Of a stretch of 58,616 bases of DNA, positions 1-6,544 are shown piece by piece. This DNA comes from Akkermansia muciniphila (lineage in GTDB: Bacteria; Verrucomicrobiota; Verrucomicrobiia; Verrucomicrobiales; Akkermansiaceae), in contig CAMCIC010000018.1 of assembly GCA_945874895.1 (NCBI GenBank), positions 1-58,616 of the forward strand, given 5' to 3'. The notes beneath the pieces are model-generated. The model saw only the letters and a program-made list of their open reading frames with translations, searched no databases and was not told where the DNA came from. The translations under genes and the position numbers were made by a program. Position 1 is the stretch's first letter; each line of letters opens with the position of its first letter.

Positions 1-209
1 GGTGCTCCTCGTTTCCCTCGTCGGCCTTTGCTCCGGCGCTTGCCCAGCAGGACCTTGTTGGCATGCTTGCGCTCCCATCCGGTGATCTCGATGAACTCGT
101 CAAGCAGCTTGCCACGCGCCTTGCGTCCCGTCAGCCGCGCATACCTTGCCCGCATCTTCTTTGTGTATTCGTCGGTGCTTTTTTCACTCATACTCATGGC
201 TGGCGCCAT
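1..209 (-). CDS. Transposase, N-terminal fragment (cut by window edge)
   Basis: The minus strand carries an open frame that runs off the left edge. It starts at an ATG at 207-209, preceded by a good ribosome binding site (AGGAG, five bases upstream). The product begins MAPAMSMSEKSTDEYTKKM and continues with a Lys/Arg-rich helical region containing ARGKLLDEF and GWERKHANKVLLG. This pattern (K/R-x-LLDEF, then G-x-x-RKxA-x-x-LL) is typical of the N-terminal DNA-binding part of rve/DDE integrase-type transposases of IS elements. About 69 residues are visible and the catalytic domain would lie outside the window. Assignment to one IS family is not possible from this fragment. It is probably an intact or recently active element, because the ribosome binding site and reading frame are preserved. 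Confidence 0.7.
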   Translation of the reverse strand, partial: MAPAMSMSEKSTDEYTKKMRARYARLTGRKARGKLLDEFIEITGWERKHANKVLLGKRRSKGRRGKRGA

Positions 210-300
210 GGTGTCTCCTTTTATGAGGCAACGGCACTCTCCCATTCGCTCTCAGTAATATTTTCGGTGTCCGCTTCAATGAGGCAACACGCGCGCCTGG
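210..300. mobile_element. Putative terminal region of the insertion sequence with a repeated 10-mer
   Basis: Between the transposase start and the next gene, the decamer ATGAGGCAAC occurs twice in direct orientation, at 223-232 and 279-288, 56 bp apart. Repeated subterminal motifs upstream of a transposase gene are common transposase-binding sites near IS ends, so the outer copy may lie close to the element's end around 288-300. The exact terminus and any target-site duplication cannot be defined because the other end is outside the window. Confidence 0.4.
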
Positions 301-341
301 AGTTGGGCGGATTTTTCTTGTCAAGCTTGAGCAAAAGCGTG

Positions 342-1013
342 ATGGTCTTGTGGATGACAAATGGGTTTGCCAAATGGCGATGGATGTTGTGTTTGCTTGC
401 GATGGCAGGCATGACTCTCTCGGTCCATGCCCAGCGCACGGTGGCACTGCCTTTAGCAGATGGCTTTGACTTCCCCGTGGGCAAACCAGACGCCAAGGGC
501 TACTACGTGGCCCGGGGTCTAAGGCTGCGCTCTCCCATGCATTTCGGTGAGGACTGGAATGGTCTGAGTGGTGGTGACACCGACATGGGCGATCCCATTT
601 ACTCGATCGCGGACGGGGTGGTCATGTTTTCCTACGATTGCCAGGGTGGATGGGGAAACGTGGTGCTCATTCGCCATGCCTATCGCGACCCGCAGACAGG
701 TCAGGTTCGATTCTGCGATTCTCAATACGCCCATTTACTCCAGCGCACGGTCAAAGTGGGAGACATGGTGAACCGCGGGCAACAGATCGGCACTTTGGGA
801 TCGAACCGGGGCATGTATGCGGCGCACTTGCATTTTGAAATCAGGCACAACCTCACAATCGGGATGCAAAGAGAGTCCGTGCCTGCCACGATGGAGCACT
901 GGGCGGATCCGCGGACTTTCATTGCCAAATACCGCAAACTCGGTCGCGAGCGGCGCAAGCAGGCCACACCGGTGGGAACATACACGGAGTATCATGGTTT
1001 GAGAGGATTGTGA
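342..1013 (+). CDS. M23 family metallopeptidase (LytM/lysostaphin-type)
   Basis: Secreted or periplasmic peptidoglycan endopeptidase candidate of 223 residues. The chosen ATG at 342 (ATG at 354 also possible) gives a Sec signal peptide: a hydrophobic stretch around residues 15-27 ending in SVHAQ. The mature part has the M23 landmarks: HFGEDWNG (first metal-ligand His, with an expanded loop), DPIYSIADGVV, GWGNVVLIRH, YAHL and AAHLHFEIR (the HxH metal/catalytic pair). These families cleave peptide cross-links in peptidoglycan, or act as catalytically dead activators; here the metal ligands look present. The frame remains open upstream to 63, but that part overlaps the IS end and reads as non-protein. 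The IS end lies immediately upstream and could have altered the promoter. Confidence 0.85.
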   Translation: MVLWMTNGFAKWRWMLCLLAMAGMTLSVHAQRTVALPLADGFDFPVGKPDAKGYYVARGLRLRSPMHFGEDWNGLSGGDTDMGDPIYSIADGVVMFSYDCQGGWGNVVLIRHAYRDPQTGQVRFCDSQYAHLLQRTVKVGDMVNRGQQIGTLGSNRGMYAAHLHFEIRHNLTIGMQRESVPATMEHWADPRTFIAKYRKLGRERRKQATPVGTYTEYHGLRGL

Positions 1014-1087
1014 TTCCTCGTGCATGCATCTGTAAGCTTGGGAAAATTCCCTGAGCAAAATCATCGTCGAAACCCAACTGCAAAAAA

Positions 1088-1813
1088 ATGAAACATCCCC
1101 TTGTTTTGGCAGCGGAGACTCTGCGGACGGACCTGAGCGATCTGTGTTTTTCTCCTCCCGTAAGCCACACCTACCAGCCCCTAGACTACGCGTGGAAACC
1201 GCATTGTTGCTATCTGGAGCGTTTCGGCAATGGGAACAACCCCGTTCTTTTTCTTGGCATGAATCCGGGTCCTTTCGGCATGGCGCAAACGGGCGTGCCC
1301 TTCGGGGAAATCCCTGCCGTGCGCGATTGGATGAAAATCTCAGAACCTGTGGGGCAACCGCAAAACCTGCATCCGAAGCGACCGATCGAGGGCTTCGCGT
1401 GCGCAAAATCCGAGGTCAGCGGCAGGCGCTTGTGGGGGCTATTTGCCCAACGTTTTCCTGAAGCCCGAGATTTCTTCCGCGATCATTTCGTAGCCAACTA
1501 TTGTCCACTGGTGTGGATGTCGGTCACGGGTGCGAACATCACGCCGGACAAACTCCCCGCCGCGGAAATCCGACCGGTGGAGGAAGCCTGTCTGAAACAT
1601 TTGCAGCAAGTGATCGCTCACTTACGTCCACGCGCCCTCGTGGGAGTAGGAGCCTATGCCGAGCAACGCCTGCGCGAAGCCGCCCCCGACTTCACCGGCA
1701 CCATCGCCAAAATCCTCCACCCCTCCCCCGCCTCCCCCGCCGCCAACCGCGACTGGGCGGGAACGGCTCAGCGCCAACTGATCGAGGCTGGTGTTTGGGA
1801 GAGTCCAGCTTGA
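1088..1813 (+). CDS. SMUG1-type single-strand-selective monofunctional uracil-DNA glycosylase
   Basis: A 241-residue cytoplasmic base-excision-repair enzyme of the uracil-DNA glycosylase superfamily. Motif 1, the catalytic and water-activating loop, is GMNPGPFGMAQTGVPFG at residues 57-73. Motif 2, which intercalates into DNA, is HPSPASPAANR starting at His211. Both are the signatures of the SMUG1 family rather than of Ung or the MUG/TDG families, whose motifs differ. Length is normal for bacterial SMUG1 proteins. It would remove uracil, and by family also 5-hydroxymethyluracil, leaving abasic sites. The gene stands alone, between the M23 peptidase and the accessory island. The start ATG at 1088 gives a sensible N-terminus. 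Confidence 0.88.
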   Translation: MKHPLVLAAETLRTDLSDLCFSPPVSHTYQPLDYAWKPHCCYLERFGNGNNPVLFLGMNPGPFGMAQTGVPFGEIPAVRDWMKISEPVGQPQNLHPKRPIEGFACAKSEVSGRRLWGLFAQRFPEARDFFRDHFVANYCPLVWMSVTGANITPDKLPAAEIRPVEEACLKHLQQVIAHLRPRALVGVGAYAEQRLREAAPDFTGTIAKILHPSPASPAANRDWAGTAQRQLIEAGVWESPA

Positions 1814-1972
1814 GGAAAATACCCCCCCTGCCCCGATCACGCTTATGTCCGCAGTCGAACAGCAAGGGGACTCAGGAAAATCCCATAGATCACTCACTTC
1901 CGATGCATCGCCAGGGCCGCCGCGTACTCTGCCGAAAGATCGAATCCGAGATCGAACGATGAGGCTAGACCT

Positions 1973-3757
1973 TTGTATCTGAGTGTGGTAAGACACAACA
2001 CCTTTCACCCTAATAATATAGCTAATTTTTTTGCATGGTTGTTCTTTTTTGCCCTTATCGCAGGGGCTATCTACGCCTTTATTGAGAAGCTCAAATACGA
2101 GAAGCGGATCAAACAAGGCCTAGAAACGATCTCAAAATTGATGAATGATCTTCGTGTCACGTCGGAGAAACTTCAGGGGTTAATCAAGTATGAAGAAATT
2201 CATGATTTGGATCTGGAGACGAACCGCCTTGAAGGCGTAATTAAACTGAAAGAGATCCAGTTGAAGGATGCGGATCATCAAATCAACAAGGCAAAAGAAG
2301 AAGCCATCCAGATCATCCAATCTGCTAAAGATAAGGCCAATATGGAAGCGATGCGCATTAGACAGGCCGCTGAGCTTAGAGCAGAGGAAACAGCCGGAGA
2401 TGCTTACAGGGCTCTGCGAGAGTCCACTGAGCTGAAGCAAATGCTTAAAGCCATCAGAAACTCCATCGACGGTTATGGCGATGAGTATCTGATTCCAAAC
2501 CATGCAGCCTTGGATGAACTTGCCGAGGAATATTCACACAAGGAGGCTGGTGAAGATCTCAAGAGCGCACGTGAGAACGTCAAAAAGATGGTGAATCTTG
2601 GACTTGCTGCGGAATGCGACTATGCAGAAGCCAATAGAAAACAAATTGCGATCCGGTTCGTATTAGATGCTTTCAATGGCAAAGTCGACTCAGTCCTAGC
2701 TAAAATCAAAAGAGACAACTACGGCAAACTGAGGCAAGAAATGCAGGATGCTTACCATCTGGTCAATGAGCATGGCAAGGCATTTCGTAACGCAAGAATC
2801 CGAGTCGAATATCTTGAAGCCAGGCAAACTGAGCTCAAGTGGGCGGTTGCCGTTACCGAACTGAAAGAGCAAGAACTCGAAGAGCAAAGACGCATCAAAC
2901 AGGAAATGAGGGAGGAAGAAAAGGCGCGCAGGGAATACGAGAAAGCGATTGAGGACGCACAGAAAGAAGAACGCCTCTTGGAGAAGTTGATGAAAGATGC
3001 GCGAGATAAACTGCAAGCAGCAAGTGAAGAAGAAAGATCCGTCTATGAGGCAAAGATCAAAGAACTCGAACAGAAATGGAAAGAGGCTGAGGCAAGAAAT
3101 CAGCGTGCGCTTTCCATGGCGCAGCAGACACGTAGCGGGCACGTCTATGTGATATCGAATATCGGATCATTGGGTGAAGACGTATTCAAAATCGGCCTGA
3201 CTCGACGCCTAGACCCTATGGATCGCGTAAAAGAACTTGGAGATGCCAGTGTACCATTTGAATTCGATGTTCACGCTATGATTTACAACGAGGATGCGCC
3301 GAAGTTGGAAAATATACTTCACCAAGTGTTCTCCGATTTCTACGTCAACAAAGTGAATCTGCGTAAAGAGTTCTTCAAAGTTGGCGTCAAAGAAATACGC
3401 GAGACATTAGAGAAGATGGGAATCCAAGCGAAATGGACCATGGCTGCAGAAGCTCTGGAATACAGAGAATCGCAAGCAATCGAACGGCAGATGGGAGACA
3501 ATAAAGTCATTCGCGATCCTGATGTCGCGGTTGCAGAGTTGCTGGCGGCATCTGCGACTGAGAGGCCTGCCGCGAACATGATGTACGAAGAATGTCATTC
3601 TGAGCCAGACGACGCCGAGACAGTGGAATCATCTGCGGGTGACCAGATGGTCGAGTGTCCACTTTGTCTAGCTGACATTTCGCTGAAAACTCTGAAACAT
3701 GGAAGCAATCAATGCCCTGCCTGCAACGGGGAGATTGAGTTGGCCGCTACGGAGTGA
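1973..3757 (+). CDS. Membrane-anchored coiled-coil DUF4041 / T5orf172 (GIY-YIG-like) protein with C-terminal zinc ribbon
   Basis: A 594-residue protein. A hydrophobic segment (about residues 17-37, FFAWLFFFALIAG) is followed by long Glu/Lys-rich coiled coils (about 38-150 and 285-375). The stretch between and overlapping them resembles DUF4041. A T5orf172/MUG113 domain follows at about 380-470, with HVYVISNIG, FKIGLTRR and RVKEL; this is a GIY-YIG-nuclease-like fold often found in phage and mobile-element proteins. The tail has two CPxC knuckles (CPLC and CPAC), a probable zinc ribbon. The best start is TTG at 1973, with GAGG eight bases upstream; GTG at 1985 is an alternative, and both keep the membrane segment. 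The gene is visibly AT-richer than its neighbours, which suggests horizontal transfer. The molecular role of this architecture is not established. Confidence 0.78.
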   Translation: MYLSVVRHNTFHPNNIANFFAWLFFFALIAGAIYAFIEKLKYEKRIKQGLETISKLMNDLRVTSEKLQGLIKYEEIHDLDLETNRLEGVIKLKEIQLKDADHQINKAKEEAIQIIQSAKDKANMEAMRIRQAAELRAEETAGDAYRALRESTELKQMLKAIRNSIDGYGDEYLIPNHAALDELAEEYSHKEAGEDLKSARENVKKMVNLGLAAECDYAEANRKQIAIRFVLDAFNGKVDSVLAKIKRDNYGKLRQEMQDAYHLVNEHGKAFRNARIRVEYLEARQTELKWAVAVTELKEQELEEQRRIKQEMREEEKARREYEKAIEDAQKEERLLEKLMKDARDKLQAASEEERSVYEAKIKELEQKWKEAEARNQRALSMAQQTRSGHVYVISNIGSLGEDVFKIGLTRRLDPMDRVKELGDASVPFEFDVHAMIYNEDAPKLENILHQVFSDFYVNKVNLRKEFFKVGVKEIRETLEKMGIQAKWTMAAEALEYRESQAIERQMGDNKVIRDPDVAVAELLAASATERPAANMMYEECHSEPDDAETVESSAGDQMVECPLCLADISLKTLKHGSNQCPACNGEIELAATE

Positions 3758-3784
3758 GCAGTGATGAGTGAAAGAGATTTTTTA

Positions 3785-3812
3785 ACCACGGATTTTTCGT
3801 ATGGGCACGGAT
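3785..3812. repeat. Short CACGGAT-type intergenic repeat
   Basis: The gap between the DUF4041 gene and the toxin gene contains CCACGGATT followed 16 bases later by GCACGGATG. From memory, short tandem runs of CCACGGAT/GCACGGAT-like units recur between genes in several PVC and other genomes. Here only two units are visible. Confidence 0.3.
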
Positions 3813-3825
3813 GTAGATGAGAGAT

Positions 3826-4254
3826 TCATGCGTTGGGCGATTCGAGGAATGGGTTGATGGCTTGGACCTTGCCGTAGTGTTGGCGGTGATTGAGGTCTTC
3901 GGTATAGAGAATGGCCGCGCCTGCTTGCTCGGCGGCGGCTACGATCATGGCATCCCAGAGTGAGAGCTGCCAACGGGCGCGGGCTTGTAGGCCAGCGAGA
4001 AATAACTCGTGGGTATTGGCAACGATTTGCCAGTGAGAAAAGTCATCGACGAGGGTTGCTGCGGTTTCATCGCGCTGTCCTGAGCGGACGAAATTGACAA
4101 AAAACTCCTGCAAGACCTGGACACTGAGGGCATAGCAGCTCGGTGTGCGCAATGCCTCAGCGACGAGCGCGGAGGCACGGGCACGCTTTTCGCCCGCGTC
4201 GGTATCGTAGGCGTAGAGCAGGATGTTGGTATCGAAAAAGATTTCAACGGCCAT
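3826..4254 (-). CDS. PIN-domain ribonuclease toxin (VapC-like)
   Basis: A 142-residue PIN-domain protein, normal VapC length. The four acidic residues of the metal-binding site can be seen: Asp8 in FFDTNILLYA, Glu48 in VLQEFF, Asp99 in LWDAMIV and Asp118 in LYTEDLNH. PIN toxins cleave RNA (tRNA, rRNA or mRNA) when their antitoxin is lost. The ATG at 4254 lies inside the last codons of the upstream ribbon-helix-helix gene, an 11-nt overlap, which implies translational coupling. An in-frame extension upstream to 4371 is rejected because it is antisense-like sequence over the antitoxin gene. The actual RNA target cannot be predicted from sequence. Confidence 0.88.
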   Translation of the reverse strand: MAVEIFFDTNILLYAYDTDAGEKRARASALVAEALRTPSCYALSVQVLQEFFVNFVRSGQRDETAATLVDDFSHWQIVANTHELFLAGLQARARWQLSLWDAMIVAAAEQAGAAILYTEDLNHRQHYGKVQAINPFLESPNA

Positions 4255-4471
4255 GGATCTGATCACGCGTAAGAGGTTGATTGCCCAAGGCAAAACCTTG
4301 CTGGAGGCGCTGCAGTGCGGAATAGGATGCGACGGGGTCAGGGGGCGTGTCCGCGTCAAGAATCGCCTCAAGCCCCTGGATCATGAGCTTCCGCATGGTG
4401 GTTTGCCGCTTGGCTGCGGCAATTTTCACCCGCTCTAGGAGGGGAGCAGGTAGTTCGATGGACGTTCTCAT
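4244..4471 (-). CDS. Ribbon-helix-helix antitoxin (VapB-like) partner of the PIN toxin
   Basis: A 75-residue protein starting MRTSIELPAPLLERVKIA, a ribbon-helix-helix N-terminus: a short beta strand that binds the DNA major groove, followed by two helices. The C-terminal half, with alternating Leu/Gln, is the likely toxin-binding tail. It is the first gene of a two-gene operon with the PIN toxin and would repress its own promoter. Directly upstream lies an AT-rich direct repeat that fits an operator. The pairing and overlap strongly support a type II toxin-antitoxin module. Confidence 0.85.
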   Translation of the reverse strand: MRTSIELPAPLLERVKIAAAKRQTTMRKLMIQGLEAILDADTPPDPVASYSALQRLQQGFALGNQPLTRDQIHGR

Positions 4472-4480
4472 AACGAAGCT

Positions 4481-4495
4481 ATAAATACATAAATA
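4481..4495 (-). promoter_or_regulatory. Candidate operator/promoter of the toxin-antitoxin operon
   Basis: Ten bases upstream of the antitoxin ATG the heptamer ATAAATA is directly repeated with a one-base spacer (4481-4487 and 4489-4495). Read on the minus strand this is a TATTTAT-rich block that could include the -10 element. Ribbon-helix-helix repressors commonly bind such short tandem or inverted repeats over their own promoter. No binding evidence exists beyond position and repeat structure. Confidence 0.4.
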
Positions 4496-4665
4496 TGCCT
4501 AAGAAGCAAGTGCCATTTTTTAGGCAGGATGATGGCCGTTGAATTCATCGAGATACTCTTTGTTGATGAGGGCATTGATGAATTGGCTGCATTCGAGAGT
4601 GCGGAGCAGGCAGCGCTTGGTTTTGAGTTGAGTTGCTTGATCATAGGCTTCCCGCGTTCTAGCTT
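4496..4665. other. Region between toxin-antitoxin module and AraC gene; possible coding remnant
   Basis: No complete gene is convincing here. On the minus strand a frame without start codon runs from inside the 3' end of the AraC gene to a TAA near 4520, with a protein-like composition (it contains LKTKRCLLRTLEC and FINALINKEYLDEF). On the plus strand an ORF of about 46 codons starts at 4532. Either could be chance. The minus-strand frame might be a decayed gene end. Confidence 0.25.
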
Positions 4666-5538
4666 CTAGCGGTGTTCCGACGGCCGCCAACCAATCCACT
4701 TTTTGTAGCTAGTCGAAAAAGTGAAGGCGTTTTCATACCCTACCGCGTGAGCCACGGTTTGGATTTTTTCGCGGGTATGGCTGAGCCAATGCTGCGCCCG
4801 CTGCATGCGCAAGAAGGTCAGATGTTGCAAAGGGCTGCGTCCCAGATGCCGCCGGCACAAGCGCCGCAAATGCTCGCCACTAACATGCGCCAGCACGGCC
4901 ATTTCCTGCAAACTCCACGGATGCGCCAGATTCTTCTCCACCCGATTCCACAGCGCCACCAGACGGTCATCCGCATGCTGGGGTTGGGCGAAGCGTAGCA
5001 CATACTGATGCAACAAATTCACCCACGTTTCCTGGGTCTGCGGTTGATGCATGGTCTGTGCCTCCGCACGCAGTCCATGAATGGCGTGCTCCAAGGCCTC
5101 CGCGTCATAGGCTCCCAAAACCGGCGTGCTTGAGGAAATGATCGGAGCTTGCTCACGCGACTCGGTGTAGCGCACCCAGCAAAATTTCCATGACTGACGC
5201 GGCAGGCAGCGAAAACGGTTCATCACAAAGGGTGGCAGCAAACAAGCCTGCCCGGCGCGCAATGCCTCCCATCGACCATCCACCCACACTTGGCCCTGTC
5301 CTTCCAAACATGCCATCATGTAGGTCCCGGAGGGATTGACGCGACTGACGCGAAACGGCGTCCGCGCCTCCATCACGCCGACGTGAGCGATGTGGTGCAT
5401 TTTCAATAGCACACATACCGGCTCTTCTTGCAACCACTCCCGTGGATCGCTATCATCCGCCCGCACGACACACCAAGAAGCACCACGAATCTCGTGTTCA
5501 TCCTGATTCCATGCGGCGTTCTGTATTTTTGATTTCAT
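4666..5538 (-). CDS. AraC-family transcriptional regulator with N-terminal sensor domain
   Basis: A 290-residue regulator. Residues about 40-130 look like the cupin-type AraC ligand-binding domain (GTYMMACLEGQGQVWVDG, then a Pro-Pro strand). The C-terminal 100 residues form the double helix-turn-helix, with WSLQEMAVLAHVSGEHLRRL as the first recognition unit and a second unit containing VAHAVGYENAFTFSTSYKKW. It is transcribed away from the TIM-barrel gene at 5674 across a 135-bp intergenic region, the usual arrangement for a regulator controlling its divergent neighbour. The inducer is unknown. Since the controlled cluster encodes probable catabolic proteins, a small sugar-derived metabolite is plausible (inference). 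It ends just before the low-information region at 4496-4665. Confidence 0.88.
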   Translation of the reverse strand: MKSKIQNAAWNQDEHEIRGASWCVVRADDSDPREWLQEEPVCVLLKMHHIAHVGVMEARTPFRVSRVNPSGTYMMACLEGQGQVWVDGRWEALRAGQACLLPPFVMNRFRCLPRQSWKFCWVRYTESREQAPIISSSTPVLGAYDAEALEHAIHGLRAEAQTMHQPQTQETWVNLLHQYVLRFAQPQHADDRLVALWNRVEKNLAHPWSLQEMAVLAHVSGEHLRRLCRRHLGRSPLQHLTFLRMQRAQHWLSHTREKIQTVAHAVGYENAFTFSTSYKKWIGWRPSEHR

Positions 5539-5547
5539 CGGTTTTCC

Positions 5548-5650
5548 GTGTAAAGCTTACACCAAGCGAATCATTTGTCGCGTTCGAAATGTTGGCATTA
5601 TGTGGATTTTCGATAGGCACACGTGGAAATGTCTTATGGAATTGCCACGT
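5548..5650. promoter_or_regulatory. Divergent control region with two inverted repeats
   Basis: Between the AraC gene and the TIM-barrel gene there is a perfect inverted repeat GTGTAA-agc-TTACAC (5548-5562), and ACGTGG (5621-5626) with its complement CCACGT (5645-5650) 18 bases apart. The second pair sits 24-50 bp before the TIM-barrel start, where an activator or repressor would act. These are candidate operators for the divergent AraC-type protein. Promoter elements are not clear enough to mark. Confidence 0.4.
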
Positions 5651-5673
5651 AGATAAAGTAGAATTTTACCACT

Positions 5674-6543
5674 ATGCCGAACCCATGGACTGGAATTGGA
5701 AACCCCTACACCCGCACGGAAGTGCTGGACCGACTGCACGATACCCTTCGCAAAGGCGAATCCATCATCGCCGCCGGTGCCGGAACGGGCATCAGCGCAA
5801 AATTCATTGAAAAAGGCGGTGCAGATCTCATCATCATCTACAACTCTGGCCGCTACCGCATGTCAGGCCACGGCTCGACCGCCGGTCTGATGTCCTACGG
5901 TGATGCCAATGCCATCGCGATGGAGATCGGCGAATTCGAAGTGCTGCCCGTGGTGCAGGAAACCCCTGTGATCTGCGGCGTACACGCCACCGATCCCCGC
6001 CGCCGCATGTGGCACTGGCTGGGCAAGGTCAAGGACATGGGATTTAGCGGCGTTAACAATTTCCCAACTCACTGCATTGTCGATGGAAAATTCCGTCAGA
6101 TCCTTGAGGAGACTGGCATGAGCGTGAAGAAAGAATTTGAAATGGTCGCTCTGGCCCGCCGCATGGATCTATTTAGCATCGTGTATGTCGATGCCCCAGA
6201 GGAAGCCATTGCCATGGCAGAAGCCGGTGCCGATGTGATCATCGCACACGTGGGAACCACCGTGGGAGGATCGATCGGTGTGGTCGATGCCACCATGTCG
6301 CTACCCGAAGCCGCCAAGCGCACGCAAACCATCATCGATGCCGCGTCCACCGTGCGCAAGGACATCATTTTCCTCAGTCACGGTGGTCCGATCAACACCC
6401 CAGAAGATGCCGCTTACATCAACGAGCATACCGATGCCGTGGGCTTTGTGGGTGCCTCCAGTCTGGAACGCATGGCGGTGGAAAATTCCCTCGTCGATCT
6501 GACCAAACAATTCAAAGCCATCCCCGTAAAACGCAAATTCTAA
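5674..6543 (+). CDS. Phosphoenolpyruvate-hydrolase-family TIM-barrel protein
   Basis: A 289-residue cytoplasmic TIM barrel of the PEP_hydrolase family. Recognisable segments are GAGTGISAKFIEKGGADLII, the glycine-rich GHGSTAGLMSYGDANA, VVQETPVICGVHATDP, and the late-strand segments VIIAHVGTT and IIFLSHGGPI typical of phosphate- or carboxylate-binding barrel ends. The family is related to isopropylmalate/phosphoenolpyruvate mutase-like barrels, but its in vivo reaction is poorly defined. It is the first gene of a tight operon: its stop is one base from the next start. The next gene encodes a Tm-1-like protein, and in plant Tm-1 the two modules are fused. It is probably under control of the divergent AraC gene. 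Confidence 0.87.
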   Translation: MPNPWTGIGNPYTRTEVLDRLHDTLRKGESIIAAGAGTGISAKFIEKGGADLIIIYNSGRYRMSGHGSTAGLMSYGDANAIAMEIGEFEVLPVVQETPVICGVHATDPRRRMWHWLGKVKDMGFSGVNNFPTHCIVDGKFRQILEETGMSVKKEFEMVALARRMDLFSIVYVDAPEEAIAMAEAGADVIIAHVGTTVGGSIGVVDATMSLPEAAKRTQTIIDAASTVRKDIIFLSHGGPINTPEDAAYINEHTDAVGFVGASSLERMAVENSLVDLTKQFKAIPVKRKF

Positions 6544-6544
6544 C

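Noticed and set aside
63-341. Upstream extension of the M23 peptidase frame, and an overlapping short plus-strand ORF at 28-258
   Set aside because: The stretch overlaps the IS and transposase antisense region and has no signal-peptide-like or conserved features. The M23 signal peptide starts at 342-354.
735-1406. Minus-strand ORF of 223 codons
   Set aside because: Antisense to the M23 peptidase and UDG genes; Ser/Arg/Cys-rich shadow composition with no motif.
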